Shown: positions 1-8,509, counted from the first letter of the stretch. The stretch is 64,000 bases of DNA from Haloterrigena alkaliphila (GCF_017352155.2 NZ_CP071462.1:930001-994000); one strand, 5' to 3'. Notes: generated by a model not told the origin, from the letters alone. Translations and numbers: made by a program.

Positions 1-195
1 GAGCACCTGGTCTTCCCCTCGGAACCCGACCTCGTGATCAAGACCGGCGCCGAACGGCTCTCGGATTTCATGATCTGGCAGTCGGTCTACTCCGAACTCT
101 ACTTCACCGACGTCAACTGGCGGGACTTCCGCAAGCGGGACTTCCTCCGGGCGGTCCGGGAGTACTGCAACCGGTCGCGTCGATACGGTCGTTAA
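1..195 (+). CDS. Cis-prenyltransferase (UppS-like), C-terminal part only
   Basis: The gene enters from the left edge and only its last 64 residues are seen. They read like the end of an undecaprenyl/polyprenyl diphosphate synthase: a [20 protein letters not shown] segment that matches the isoprenyl-diphosphate-binding 'R(T)GGE-R-SNFL-WQ' region, then SELYFTD and the W-DF-KRDFL tail. The family condenses isopentenyl diphosphate to make the cis-polyprenyl lipid carrier for glycosylation. The usual Arg-Thr-Gly-Gly is Lys-Thr-Gly-Ala here, so this copy differs from the intact paralogue at 697-1671. Its stop overlaps the stop of the convergent gene at 192-578 by four bases. Confidence 0.8.
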   Translation, partial: EHLVFPSEPDLVIKTGAERLSDFMIWQSVYSELYFTDVNWRDFRKRDFLRAVREYCNRSRRYGR

Positions 196-578
196 CGACC
201 CGACTCGAGTACTCCGATCGACTCGGGCGACGCGGTGCCGGCCCGTCGCTCGCCGAGCGGGTCCTCGAGTCCGACGATCGGCCCGGAGAGCCGGAGGGTG
301 TCGAACCGCAGTTCGTACCGGAGGACGCCGTAGTCCTCGAGTTTCGGGAGCGTCGCGTGAACGAGGGAGACGCTGATCTCCGACCGGGTTCGCTCGGCGT
401 CGACCGCGGCGACGGCCGCCGCCAACTCCTCGAGCGGGAGTTCCCGATCGGAGCGCGACAGTGCGTGGATCGCGATTCGCGTACGGACGGTTTCGAGCAG
501 GGACGCAGCCGTCGGTACGGGGAGGTCCGTCAGGCGGGCGAACCGCTCGACGTCGACGGCGTTATCGAGGGCGGCCAT
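192..578 (-). CDS. Small winged-helix protein, DUF7344-like
   Basis: A 128-residue acidic protein beginning [16 protein letters not shown]. It has the look of haloarchaeal single-domain winged-helix proteins (DUF7344 group): a helical N-terminal half with an '[10 protein letters not shown]' helix, an [16 protein letters not shown] recognition-type helix and then short strands ([12 protein letters not shown]). I chose the ATG at 578 because the longer upstream reading is low-complexity and unlike a protein. It lies tail-to-tail with one cis-prenyltransferase and upstream of nothing obvious on its own strand. A DNA-binding regulatory role is inference from the fold only. Confidence 0.6.
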   Translation of the reverse strand: MAALDNAVDVERFARLTDLPVPTAASLLETVRTRIAIHALSRSDRELPLEELAAAVAAVDAERTRSEISVSLVHATLPKLEDYGVLRYELRFDTLRLSGPIVGLEDPLGERRAGTASPESIGVLESGR

Positions 579-696
579 TACGTATTCTTGTATTTGTATT
601 GGAAATAAAGTATTTATGATCGGTTTACCAGTTGCGCCGGATAGGATCGCCGTCGCTGACGGGGGTGGAGTACCTCGATACGGTGAGGGAACGCGC

Positions 697-1671
697 TCAG
701 TCGGCGGCCCGGCCGCTCGAGTCGATGCCGTCGACCTGCTCGTTCTCGCCGGCCTCGAGTTCCTCCGGATCGGGTCGTTCGGCCGTCGGCAGCGAGTCGC
801 GGAACCGCTCGACGATCGACTGGGCCTCGGCGAGTTCGGCGTCGCTGATGGCACCGAGCAGGGCCAGCGCGCGTCGAGCGCGGGTCCGCCGCCACGACTC
901 CGCGCGGTGCTCGTAGGTTCGGATCCCACGCAGGAAGTCCGTCTTCGAGAACTCCGGCCAGTAGGGGGTACAGAAGAAGACGGCGGCTTCGTTCCCGTTG
1001 GCGTGCCACGGCAGGAAGTTCGACGTGCGCTCGTCGCCGCCCGTTCGGATGATCAGGTCGACGTCACGAACGGGTTGTTCGTAAAGTCGGTCCTCGATCG
1101 TCTCGACCTCGATGTCGTCGGGCGAGACCTCGCCCGCTTCGACGTCGGCGGCCACGCCGCGAACCGCCTCGAGCAGCTGCGAGCGACCGCCGTAGGCCAG
1201 CGCGATGTTGAGGACGAACCGGTCGTAGCCGCGCGTACGGCGCTCGGCGTAGTCGACGGCCTCGCGGACCCGCTCGGGGAGTCGGTCGACGTCGCCGATC
1301 GCCCGGATCCGCACCTCGTTGTCGTGGACGCGGTCGGCGTCGGCGAACTCGCGGAGTTTCTCACAGAGGAGGTCGAACAGGGCCTCGTTCTCCTCGTCTG
1401 GTCGGTCGAAGTTCTCGGTGGAGAAGGCGTACAGCGTCAGCTCCTCGACGCCGACGTCCTGACACCACTCGAGGACGCGCTCGGTCGTCTTGGCTCCCGC
1501 GCGGTGGCCCTGTGGGGCGTCGTTGCCCTTGCGCCGGGCGTACCGCCGGTTCCCGTCCTGGATCACCGCGACGTGGGTCGGCGCACCGGAGATCTCTCTC
1601 GAGAGCAACTGCTCGTAGGCCGCGTCGACGCGCTGCCGGAGCCACCGCTTCATCACCCGTCTAGAAGTCAT
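697..1671 (-). CDS. uppS: Polyprenyl diphosphate synthase (UppS)
   Basis: A complete 324-residue cis-prenyltransferase that elongates an allylic diphosphate with isopentenyl diphosphate to form the C55-C60 lipid carrier used for S-layer and archaellin glycosylation. Seen: the catalytic block HVAVIQDGNRRYARRKG (the catalytic Asp in QDGNRR), GHRAGAKT, LTLYAFSTENFDRP, and the substrate-binding IIRTGGDERTSNFLPW with the WPEF block near residue 240. The tail after about residue 290 is a disordered acidic extension. The ATG at 1671 is supported by a TATA-like box 22 bases upstream, giving a leaderless mRNA; a second ATG lies six codons in. Confidence 0.93.
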   Translation of the reverse strand: MTSRRVMKRWLRQRVDAAYEQLLSREISGAPTHVAVIQDGNRRYARRKGNDAPQGHRAGAKTTERVLEWCQDVGVEELTLYAFSTENFDRPDEENEALFDLLCEKLREFADADRVHDNEVRIRAIGDVDRLPERVREAVDYAERRTRGYDRFVLNIALAYGGRSQLLEAVRGVAADVEAGEVSPDDIEVETIEDRLYEQPVRDVDLIIRTGGDERTSNFLPWHANGNEAAVFFCTPYWPEFSKTDFLRGIRTYEHRAESWRRTRARRALALLGAISDAELAEAQSIVERFRDSLPTAERPDPEELEAGENEQVDGIDSSGRAAD

Positions 1672-1692
1672 CGCTCCCTATGTCTCTTGTGT

Positions 1693-1699
1693 GTTATAC
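1693..1699 (-). promoter_or_regulatory. TATA-like box of uppS
   Basis: GTATAAC on the minus strand, 22 bases before the uppS ATG. This spacing would start transcription at or next to the start codon, the usual leaderless arrangement of haloarchaea. Confidence 0.5.
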
Positions 1700-1880
1700 T
1701 CCACCTGAGAGACTGATCACCACACCTATCCGACGAACGGGTGTGGATTCATTCGCCGACTGGGTGCAGATTCGCCCCACCGGTCCGACAATTGGGGACG
1801 GATCAACCCCCGCCAAATGGCCCGAAATCGCCCTATCGGAACCGTGACGGCTATCAGTCCGGGGACTCTCGCTTCCGACA

Positions 1881-2291
1881 ATGGCAGATTCGCACGCGGT
1901 CGACGAGGACCTCTACCAGCGGACGAAGGCGCTGCTCGAGCCGGGCGAGATCGAACTCAACGGGGCGATCGTCCACACCGACTACGACGGACAAGAGGAC
2001 GTCCAGATGATGCAGGCGACGCTCGACGTCGGCGATATCATCGCCGAACACACCGGCCACGACCCCGAGGACTGCTTCGTCTACTCGGGCAACGACGACC
2101 CCGACTTCTCCTCGAACCAGCACCAGGGGCTCACCCTCGAGGACGAGGAGTTCGTCTGGGAGTGCCAGCAACTGCTGCGCGAGGGGAGCTTCGACATCGT
2201 CATCTACTACCGGGCGACCGCGGACCACGAGGCCATTCTCGAGGACGTTCGCGACCTCGGCTTCGACGTCACCGGCGTCCGGGGCGACTAG
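1881..2291 (+). CDS. Conserved haloarchaeal protein, DUF5778-like
   Basis: A 136-residue acidic soluble protein beginning MADSHAVDEDLYQRTKALLEP. Visible features are a mixed alpha/beta pattern, a DGQEDVQMMQATLDVGDI segment and a DIVIYYRATADHEAIL strand-helix near the end. It resembles the haloarchaea-specific DUF5778 family; the family number is from memory and no function is known. It has no close operon partner: uppS is divergent upstream and 310 non-coding bases follow. Confidence 0.75.
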   Translation: MADSHAVDEDLYQRTKALLEPGEIELNGAIVHTDYDGQEDVQMMQATLDVGDIIAEHTGHDPEDCFVYSGNDDPDFSSNQHQGLTLEDEEFVWECQQLLREGSFDIVIYYRATADHEAILEDVRDLGFDVTGVRGD

Positions 2292-2601
2292 GCGCGGAAT
2301 CCGTCGCTACAGTTCGTCGACACCGTTCGTCGACCTCGAAACCGCCGGCGAGCGACCGTGACCATCGGTTCATCGTTCGCGGGCGGTACCCACTGCTACT
2401 GCGGTCGAGAACCCGTCCGGAGCGTGATGGACGCCCTCGTACTGGTGGGATCGAGGCTCCCTCGGAGCGATCAGTGCGGCCGAGGACTGGTATCTGTGAC
2501 CTCGCTACATTCTAATTACAACGGATTAATAAACTCGAAATATAGATTACAAAATTCGGGTTCCGTGAGAGTTTTACTACCAAGGGACGTATTACAGGTG
2601 A
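2292..2601. promoter_or_regulatory. AT-rich intergenic region with promoter of the aldehyde dehydrogenase
   Basis: 310 bases without a convincing gene. The first 200 are GC-rich and featureless to me. From about 2510 the composition turns AT-rich (ATTCTAATTACAAC, then ATTAATAAACTCG). TTTTACTA at 2572-2579 lies 23 bases before the ATG at 2602 and is the probable TATA box for a leaderless transcript. The AT-rich stretch just upstream could hold BRE or regulator sites. Confidence 0.5.
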
Positions 2602-4092
2602 ATGTCATCGGACATAGCCAATACGGCGGAGTGGGAGGAACTGTACCTCAACGGGGAGTGGGTCCCCTCCGAGAGCGGGGCGACGCTCGAGGTCGAGGAT
2701 CCCTCGACGCGGGAGGTCATCGCGGAGGTACCCGCAGGCGTCGAGTCCGACGTCGACGCGGCCTACGAGGCCGCCGCCGACGCCCAGACGGAGTGGGGCG
2801 AACAGCCGCCCGCGGCGCGCGAGGAGATCCTACAGGGCGTCGTCCAGAACCTCGAGGAGTGGGAGGAAGAGATCGTCGAACTGCTCGTCCAGGAGGCCGG
2901 CGGGAGCCGAGTCATGGGCGGGACGTCGGTCCACCTCGCGACCGACCAGGCCGCGGAGGCGGCGACGCTGCCCCGGCGGATGAAAGGCGAGCACGCCCGC
3001 TCGAACATCCCGGGCAAGGAGAACATCGTCGAGCGCGAGGCGAAAGGCGTCGTCACGGTCATCTCGCCGTGGAACTTCCCGCTGAACCTCTCGATGCGCG
3101 CGGTCGCGCCCGCGATCGCGGCCGGGAACTCGGTCGTCCTCAAGCCCGCGACGAACACGCCGATCACGGGCGGGCTCCTCATCGCGAAACTGTTCGAGGA
3201 AGCCGGCCTCCCCGCGGGCGTCCTCAACGTCGTCACCGGGCGGGGCTCGGAGATCGGCGACCGCGTCGCCGGTCACCCCGAGAGCGACGTCGTCGCCTTC
3301 ACCGGGTCGACGCCGGTCGGCCGCCAGGTCGCCGCCACCGCCGGCGAGAACCTCGCCGAAGCGGCGATGGAACTGGGCGGCAACAACGGCCACATCGTCA
3401 CCGCCGAGGCGGACATCGATCAGGCGGTCGATGCTGCGGTCTTCGGGAGCTTCGTCCACCAGGGACAGGTCTGCATCTCGATCAATCGTCACCTCGTCCA
3501 CGAGGACGTCTACGACGAGTACGTGGAGAAGCTGACCGAGCGCGCCGAATCCTTGCCCGTCGGGAGCGCCCACGACCCCGACACGGTCGTCGGTCCGATC
3601 ATCGACGAGTCCCAGCGCGACGAGATGCTCGAGTACGTCGAAGAGACGATCGATCAGGGCGCGACGCTGGAGACCGGCGGTGAGACGGTCGACCTCGAGG
3701 GGGTCGACGACTCGCTGGTAGTCGCTCCGACAGTGCTCTCGGACGCGACAAACGACATGGCTGCGGCGTGCAACGAGCACTTCGGCCCTATCGCACCCGT
3801 AATTCCGTTCTCGAATATCGACGAGGCCGTCGAACTCCACAACGCCGTCGAGTACGGCCTCTCCGGCTCCGTGCACGCCGGCGACGTCGGCACCGGCCGC
3901 CAAATCGCCGACCGCCTCGAGACGGGAATGGTCCACGTCAACGATCAGCCGATCAACGACGAGGCCCACGTCCCGTTCAGCGGCACCGGCGCCTCCGGCG
4001 TCGGCGGCTACAACACCACCGACTTCCTCGAGGAGGTCACCGAGAAGAAGTGGATCTCGCTGCAACACGAAGACCGGGAGTACCCGTTCTGA
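2602..4092 (+). CDS. NAD(P)-dependent aldehyde dehydrogenase
   Basis: A 496-residue ALDH-superfamily enzyme oxidising an aldehyde to its acid with NAD(P). Motifs seen in order: VISPWNFPLNLSMRAVAPAI (Asn oxyanion residue), VVLKPATNTP (cofactor Lys), FTGSTPVGRQ (Rossmann turn), the general-base Glu in MELGGNNGHI (about residue 260), the catalytic Cys in HQGQVCISI (about residue 294), and FGPIAPVIPF. It resembles benzaldehyde/vanillin-type ALDHs in the GGSRVMGG and LPRRMKGE segments, but the substrate cannot be read from sequence. It stands alone with its own promoter, and a T-run (CATTTTTC) lies about 28 bases after the stop. Confidence 0.9.
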   Translation: MSSDIANTAEWEELYLNGEWVPSESGATLEVEDPSTREVIAEVPAGVESDVDAAYEAAADAQTEWGEQPPAAREEILQGVVQNLEEWEEEIVELLVQEAGGSRVMGGTSVHLATDQAAEAATLPRRMKGEHARSNIPGKENIVEREAKGVVTVISPWNFPLNLSMRAVAPAIAAGNSVVLKPATNTPITGGLLIAKLFEEAGLPAGVLNVVTGRGSEIGDRVAGHPESDVVAFTGSTPVGRQVAATAGENLAEAAMELGGNNGHIVTAEADIDQAVDAAVFGSFVHQGQVCISINRHLVHEDVYDEYVEKLTERAESLPVGSAHDPDTVVGPIIDESQRDEMLEYVEETIDQGATLETGGETVDLEGVDDSLVVAPTVLSDATNDMAAACNEHFGPIAPVIPFSNIDEAVELHNAVEYGLSGSVHAGDVGTGRQIADRLETGMVHVNDQPINDEAHVPFSGTGASGVGGYNTTDFLEEVTEKKWISLQHEDREYPF

Positions 4093-4163
4093 GCGGGCTA
4101 GCTGACTGATTCACGTTCCATTTTTCGAGGCGTGCGAGTGACCCACCGGTACCGTCCGGTCCG

Positions 4164-4170
4164 CTTATAT
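4164..4170 (+). promoter_or_regulatory. TATA-like box of the heme operon
   Basis: CTTATAT lies 24 bases before the ATG at 4194, predicting a leaderless transcript for the siroheme decarboxylase, sirC and hemA genes. Confidence 0.55.
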
Positions 4171-4193
4171 CGGGGGCGTCCCGACCGTCACGT

Positions 4194-5381
4194 ATGAGTA
4201 CGGACGTCGACCTCACGGCCCGCGAGCGGGCGGGCGTCAACGCCTTTCAGGGCGGCTTTCCGGTCGTCGAACGGCCGTTCGAACCGGCCGCCGCCGCGAT
4301 GGGCGACCGCGGGGTCGACATCTCGGCGAGCGCGTTGCTCGAGACGATCCGCGATCTGGACGACCGGGGCGTGCTCTCGCGGTTCGGGCCGCTCGTCGAC
4401 GCCCAGGAGATCGGCGGCGCGGCGACGCTGGTCGCCATGCACGCCCCCGAGGACCGGTTCGACGATATCGTCGAACAGGTCAACGCCCACCGCGAGGTGG
4501 CCCACAACTACGAGCGCGAACACCCGCACCTGAACGTCTGGTTCGTCGTGAGCGTCGCGGAGCGCGAGGCGCACAGCGTTCGAGAATCGCGAAGCGATTC
4601 TCGCAGCCCATCAGAAGTGCGTTGCACTTCTGAGGACGCCTCGGAACGAGCGAACGGGGGACCCGCGAGCAGCCGCATCGAGGAGGTACTGGCCGAGATC
4701 GAGGACGAGACCGGCCAGGAGACGTACAACTTGCCGAAACAGCGAGAGTTCCGCGTCGAGGCGAAGTTCTACGTCGACGGCCCGCTGGACGGCGACGGCG
4801 ATATCGAGCGCGCCGGCGTCGACTGTACGGATCTGGGGCCGGACGTCACCCCGACCGACAGGGAGACGCTCTCGCCGGCCGAGCGCGACCTCGTCCTCGA
4901 GGTGCAGGACGGCCTCCCCCTGACAGAAACGCCGTACGCGGACGTCGCGAAAGCTATCGGACAGGATCTCGAGTGGGTGCTCGAGACGCTCGCGCGCTTC
5001 GAACGAGAGGGGAAGATCCGCCGCATCGGCGTCGTCCCGAACCACTACGCGCTGGGGTACACGGAGAACGGGATGACGGTCTGGAACGTCCCGGACGACC
5101 GCGTCGGCGAGGTCGGCCCCGAGATCGCCGCGCTGCCGTTCGTCACCCACTGCTACGAGCGCCCGCGCCACGAGGGCGTCTGGCCGTACAATTTCTTCGC
5201 GATGACCCACGGCCGCAGCGAGGCGGAGAGCCGGCGTCGCGTCGAACACGTTCGGGAACGGATGAACGAGCACTGGAACGTAACGTCCGACGACTGGGAC
5301 ACCTTGCACTCGACGCAAATATTGAAGAAGACTGGTATTCGTATGAAAGCGCGTGCCGATGCAAACACTGAGGCGGAGTAA
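4194..5381 (+). CDS. ahbAB: Fused siroheme decarboxylase (AhbA-AhbB)
   Basis: A 395-residue protein with two Lrp/AsnC-like halves, as in the AhbA and AhbB subunits that decarboxylate siroheme to didecarboxysiroheme in the alternative archaeal heme pathway. The N half (about 1-125) has a winged helix (SASALLETIRDLDDRGVLSR) and an RAM-like domain ending HPHLNVWFVVSV. The C half (about 215-385) repeats this, with LARFEREGKIRRIGVVPNHY and the WPYNFFAMTHG motif that carries the proposed catalytic/heme His. Neighbours sirC and hemA confirm the pathway. Residues 127-160 are an in-frame hairpin-repeat insertion that separates the halves. Transcript probably leaderless. Confidence 0.88.
   Translation: MSTDVDLTARERAGVNAFQGGFPVVERPFEPAAAAMGDRGVDISASALLETIRDLDDRGVLSRFGPLVDAQEIGGAATLVAMHAPEDRFDDIVEQVNAHREVAHNYEREHPHLNVWFVVSVAEREAHSVRESRSDSRSPSEVRCTSEDASERANGGPASSRIEEVLAEIEDETGQETYNLPKQREFRVEAKFYVDGPLDGDGDIERAGVDCTDLGPDVTPTDRETLSPAERDLVLEVQDGLPLTETPYADVAKAIGQDLEWVLETLARFEREGKIRRIGVVPNHYALGYTENGMTVWNVPDDRVGEVGPEIAALPFVTHCYERPRHEGVWPYNFFAMTHGRSEAESRRRVEHVRERMNEHWNVTSDDWDTLHSTQILKKTGIRMKARADANTEAE
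4572..4673 (+). repeat. In-frame hairpin-repeat insertion in the siroheme decarboxylase gene
   Basis: 102 bases (34 codons) that interrupt an otherwise family-like protein between residues EREA and RIEEV. It holds two perfect hairpins with 3-nt loops: CGAGAATCGC-GAA-GCGATTCTCG (4581-4603) and CAGAAGTGC-GTT-GCACTTCTG (4612-4632), joined by CAGCCCAT and followed by AGGACG. The same layout with different stem sequences is found at 16146-16199. The encoded peptide is Ser/Arg-rich and probably a disordered linker. Confidence 0.75.
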
Positions 5382-5410
5382 CTGATGACGCTCGACCGAA
5401 CAACACCGGA

Positions 5411-6070
5411 ATGATACCACTTTTGCACGATTTTACCGGCGCGACCGTGCTCGTCGTCGGCGGCGGCCGAGTCGGCGCGCGGAAGGCCCGCCGGTTCGCC
5501 CGCGAGGCCGACGTCGTCGTCGTCGTCAGCCCGGCGTTCGCCGACCGCGACTTCGGCGGCGCCGAGTTGATCCGAGCGGCCCTCGAGCCGTCCGACGTCG
5601 ACGACTGGCTCGAGCGAACCGAGCCCGCGCTGGTCGTCGCCGCGACGGACGACGAGGCCGTCAACGGGGCCGTCGCGAACGCGGCCCGCGAGCGCGGGAT
5701 TCTGGTCAACCGCGCCGATCGCTCGGGCGAGCGCGACCCCGGTAGCGTCGTCGTCCCCGCGACGGTCCGCGAGGAGCCGGTCGTCGTCGCCGTCTCGACC
5801 GGCGCCACCGCGCCCGCGCTGAGCAAGTATCTCCGGGAGGAACTCGAGGAGCCCCTCGCCGGCGCGGGAGAGATGGCGCGGGTCTGCGCCGACCTACGCG
5901 GCGAACTCAAATCGCGGGACGTCACCCCTGATCGACGCCGCGAGATCGTCACCGGTGTCGTCAACTCTCCGGCTCTTTGGACAGCTTTACGTACGGGTAC
6001 TTCTAACTGTGAGCAAGTGATCGAGCACGTGCTGGCCGAGGAACTATCCGCCGGGGGTGATCGGCCGTGA
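5411..6070 (+). CDS. sirC: Precorrin-2 dehydrogenase / sirohydrochlorin ferrochelatase-like SirC
   Basis: A 219-residue protein with the N-terminal Rossmann fold of the siroheme synthase family: LVVGGGRVGARKARR (dinucleotide-binding glycines, residues about 14-28), VVAATDDEAVNGAVA, and VNRADRSGERDPGSVVVPA. It oxidises precorrin-2 to sirohydrochlorin with NAD, feeding siroheme and, through the upstream decarboxylase, heme. The C-terminal half is helical (TGATAPALSKYLREEL). It lies 29 bases after ahbAB and its stop overlaps the GTG start of hemA by four bases, so translation is probably coupled. Confidence 0.9.
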   Translation: MIPLLHDFTGATVLVVGGGRVGARKARRFAREADVVVVVSPAFADRDFGGAELIRAALEPSDVDDWLERTEPALVVAATDDEAVNGAVANAARERGILVNRADRSGERDPGSVVVPATVREEPVVVAVSTGATAPALSKYLREELEEPLAGAGEMARVCADLRGELKSRDVTPDRRREIVTGVVNSPALWTALRTGTSNCEQVIEHVLAEELSAGGDRP

Positions 6071-7407
6071 TTTCGGCCGGGGTCGTAACCGCCGCGCGGG
6101 TGACCCACGAGAGCGGTAGCGTCGACGATCTCGCCGCTGCCAGTCCCGACAGCCAGCGAGACGCCGTCACCGACCTGCTGTCGGTGCCGGAGATCGAGGA
6201 AGCGTACGTCCTCTCGACGTGCAACCGCGTCGAGGTCTACGTGGTCGGGACCGACGCCAGCGTCGGCCGGGCCGCCCTCGAGGAATTCTTCGCGGCCGTC
6301 GACGACGACGCGGTCGTCGTCAGCGACCACGACGAGAGCCTGCGCCACCTGCTGTCGGTCGCGGCGGGCCTCGAGTCGGTCGTGCTGGGCGAAGACCAGA
6401 TCATCGGACAGGTCCGAACCGCCTACGAGGACGCCCGCAACGCCGGCGGCATCGGCGAGATGCTCGAGACCGGCGTGACCAAGGCCATCCACGTCGGCGA
6501 ACGCGCCCGCACCGAGACGGAGATCAACGAGGGCGTCGTCTCGCTGGGGTCGGCGGCGACGAAACTCGCCGCCCGCGACCGCGAACTCGAGGGGGCGACC
6601 GCGCTCGTCGTCGGCGCCGGCGAGATGGGCCGACTCGCGGCGCGCAGCCTCGCCGACGCCGGCGTGGACGCACTCGTCGTCGCGAACCGGACGGTTTCAC
6701 GCGCCGAACACCTCGCGACCGAACTCGACGTCGACGCCGATGCCGTTCCGCTGGAGGCGCTGTCGACCGTCGCGACCGACGCCGACGTCGTCGTTACCGC
6801 GACCGGCAGCGACGATCCGGTCCTCGAGCCGCGACACCTCGCGGCCGACGGGAGCGGCGGCGACCGACCCGAACGCGTCGTCGTCGATCTGGGCCAGCCC
6901 CGGGACGTCAATCCGGCCGCCGACTCGCTGTCGGCCGTGACCGTCCACGACTTAGACGACCTCGAGTCGGTCACCGCCGAGACCTACGAGCAACGCAACG
7001 ACGCGGCCAGCGAGGTCGAGGCGATGGTCGACCGGGAGTTCGACCTGCTCTGCGAGCAGTACAAGCGCGCCCGCGCCGACGAGGTGATCGCCGCGATGTA
7101 CGAGTCCGCCGAGCGCCTGAAGGACCGCGAACTCGAGACGGCGCTCTCGCGACTCGACGGCGAGGAGTTCACCGCAGAACAGCGCGAGGTCGTCGAGGCG
7201 ATGGCCGACGCGCTGGTCAGTCAGTTGCTCGCGCCGCCGACCAAGAGCCTGCGCGAAGCGGCGGCCGAAGACGACTGGAGCACGATCAACACCGCGCTCC
7301 AGCTGTTCGATCCCGACTTGAGCGGCGGTGACGCCCCCATCGCGCCGCCCGTGGAGGCCGAGGCGTCGATGGCCGAGCGCCGACTCGAGGCGACCGACGA
7401 CGACTGA
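6067..7407 (+). CDS. hemA: Glutamyl-tRNA reductase
   Basis: A 446-residue enzyme that reduces glutamyl-tRNA(Glu) to glutamate-1-semialdehyde with NADPH, the first step of C5 tetrapyrrole synthesis. Seen: the nucleophile Cys in VLSTCNRVEVYVVG (about residue 51), GEDQIIGQVRTAYEDA, TKAIHVGERARTET, the NADPH-binding LVVGAGEMGRLAARSL (about 190) and a helical dimerisation domain (about 320-410). The tail after about 420 is acidic and variable. Start is GTG at 6067, overlapping sirC by four bases; the order ahbAB-sirC-hemA is the expected haloarchaeal arrangement. Confidence 0.95.
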   Translation: MISAGVVTAARVTHESGSVDDLAAASPDSQRDAVTDLLSVPEIEEAYVLSTCNRVEVYVVGTDASVGRAALEEFFAAVDDDAVVVSDHDESLRHLLSVAAGLESVVLGEDQIIGQVRTAYEDARNAGGIGEMLETGVTKAIHVGERARTETEINEGVVSLGSAATKLAARDRELEGATALVVGAGEMGRLAARSLADAGVDALVVANRTVSRAEHLATELDVDADAVPLEALSTVATDADVVVTATGSDDPVLEPRHLAADGSGGDRPERVVVDLGQPRDVNPAADSLSAVTVHDLDDLESVTAETYEQRNDAASEVEAMVDREFDLLCEQYKRARADEVIAAMYESAERLKDRELETALSRLDGEEFTAEQREVVEAMADALVSQLLAPPTKSLREAAAEDDWSTINTALQLFDPDLSGGDAPIAPPVEAEASMAERRLEATDDD

Positions 7408-7414
7408 CCGCCGA

Positions 7415-7594
7415 TCAGTACCAGAGCTTCGTCGCGTCGACGACGTCGAGGTCGGCGTCGGCTTCGACTTCCCAGACCCGGAGCACGAGATGGGCTTTGC
7501 AGTAGTATTCCGTCATCTCGAGCCCGGTGTGTTCATTTTTGAGGACGAGTTGGCACGTTCCGTCGTTCGCGCACTCGCCTGTCCGATCACACAT
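7415..7594 (-). CDS. Small Cys-rich haloarchaeal protein
   Basis: A 59-residue protein, MCDRTGECANDGTCQLVLKN at its start, then TEYYCKAHL. Four Cys and one His (C-x5-C-x5-C and YC-x2-H) suggest a single zinc or metal site, but no named family is recognised. I chose the ATG at 7594 because the upstream reading is Arg/Pro-rich and not protein-like. It is convergent with hemA and divergent from the pterin dehydratase gene. Confidence 0.6.
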   Translation of the reverse strand: MCDRTGECANDGTCQLVLKNEHTGLEMTEYYCKAHLVLRVWEVEADADLDVVDATKLWY

Positions 7595-7758
7595 TACAGT
7601 GCCAGAGGATAGTCCACTCTGCGATAAGTCCTTGTCGGTGGGGGGTCCCCATCTCGGCCGACGGCCGCCCGCGGTGCTCACGGCGGGAAACGCCGCTACG
7701 GGCCGAAACGGGCGCGCAGGGCACAATCATTATTTGATTGCGCTCCGTTCGGCCGACT

Positions 7759-8040
7759 ATGGCCGACCTGCTTTCCGACGACGAGATCGAGACGCAGCTT
7801 CCCGACGAGTGGACGCGTGAGGGCGACGAGATCGTCCGGACCTACGAGTTCGACGACTACCTCCGCGGCGTCAACTTCGCCCAGATGGTCGGCGAGATCG
7901 CCGAGGCGCAGTTCCACCACCCCGAGATCCGGATCCGGTACGAGGAAGTCGAGATCCGGCTGACCTCCCACGAGGAGGGCGGCATCACCGATCAGGACGT
8001 CGAGATGGCCGAACTGATCGAGTCCGAACGCGACGCCTGA
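7759..8040 (+). CDS. 4a-hydroxytetrahydrobiopterin dehydratase
   Basis: A 93-residue protein of the pterin-4a-carbinolamine dehydratase (PCD/DCoH) family, close to the family's usual size. The signature is AEAQFHHPEIRIRYEEVEIR followed by LTSHEEGGITDQDVEMA; the paired His-His-Pro and the later TSH are the active-site residues. It regenerates the quinonoid pterin after aromatic amino acid hydroxylation, or may play a role in molybdopterin or pterin recycling. The ATG at 7759 is taken over an in-frame ATG seven codons upstream because it fits family starts. It sits four bases before the next gene, so the two are likely cotranscribed. Confidence 0.88.
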   Translation: MADLLSDDEIETQLPDEWTREGDEIVRTYEFDDYLRGVNFAQMVGEIAEAQFHHPEIRIRYEEVEIRLTSHEEGGITDQDVEMAELIESERDA

Positions 8041-8044
8041 CGGG

Positions 8045-8428
8045 ATGGACGCCCGGTACGTCTTTCGCGTCCGGCTCCGCCTCGAGGCCGACGAGTCCGA
8101 AGTCAGCCTCGAGCCGTCGACGACCGAGACGACCGTCACCTGTTTTCGCGAGGCTCCGGAACCGGGCACGGAAGGGTGGCTGTTCTTCCGCGATACGCTG
8201 TGGCGCGGCGAGGTCAGCGACGCCGCGTACGGCCGCCAACTGGCCGAGGAGTGGCTCGGCGAGCCCGTCGAGTCGGTCTCCTTCCGCGAACTCCAGGTCG
8301 ACGAGGCCTACTTCGCGGCCCTGAAAGAAGCGATCGACGACGACCTCGCGGCGTTCAACGCCGAGAACGTCGACGAAGTCCTCTCGAAGTATCTGGGCTC
8401 GAGTATTCGGGTGACCGATGCGGACTGA
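8045..8428 (+). CDS. LWR-salt protein
   Basis: A 127-residue acidic protein that carries a conserved FFRDTLWRGEVSDAAYGR segment near its middle, which fits the halophile-only family named LWR-salt after this Leu-Trp-Arg. N-terminal strands (ARYVFRVRLRLEA) and a C-terminal helical part (LKEAIDDDLAAFNAENVDEV) are visible. No function is known. It begins four bases after the pterin dehydratase stop, so it is probably in the same transcription unit. Confidence 0.75.
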   Translation: MDARYVFRVRLRLEADESEVSLEPSTTETTVTCFREAPEPGTEGWLFFRDTLWRGEVSDAAYGRQLAEEWLGEPVESVSFRELQVDEAYFAALKEAIDDDLAAFNAENVDEVLSKYLGSSIRVTDAD

Positions 8429-8430
8429 CC

Positions 8431-8509
8431 GCCATCGGCCGATCGGCGCAAACTGACTGCCGTCGACCGATCGGCGCGAACTGTACTGTCGGCCGGTCGG
8501 CACAGTTCG
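8431..8509. repeat. Imperfect tandem repeat, about 28-bp unit, after the LWR-salt gene
   Basis: Three degenerate units start at 8431, 8459 and 8488; shared cores are GCCGATCGGCGC, ACCGATCGGCGC and GCCGGTCGGCAC, each followed by AAACTG, GAACTG or AGTTCG. They begin two bases after the stop of the LWR-salt gene and end before the promoter of the HAD gene. Confidence 0.5.

Noticed and set aside
616-1716. 366-codon plus-strand frame opposite uppS
   Set aside because: Antisense shadow of uppS, which has complete catalytic motifs.
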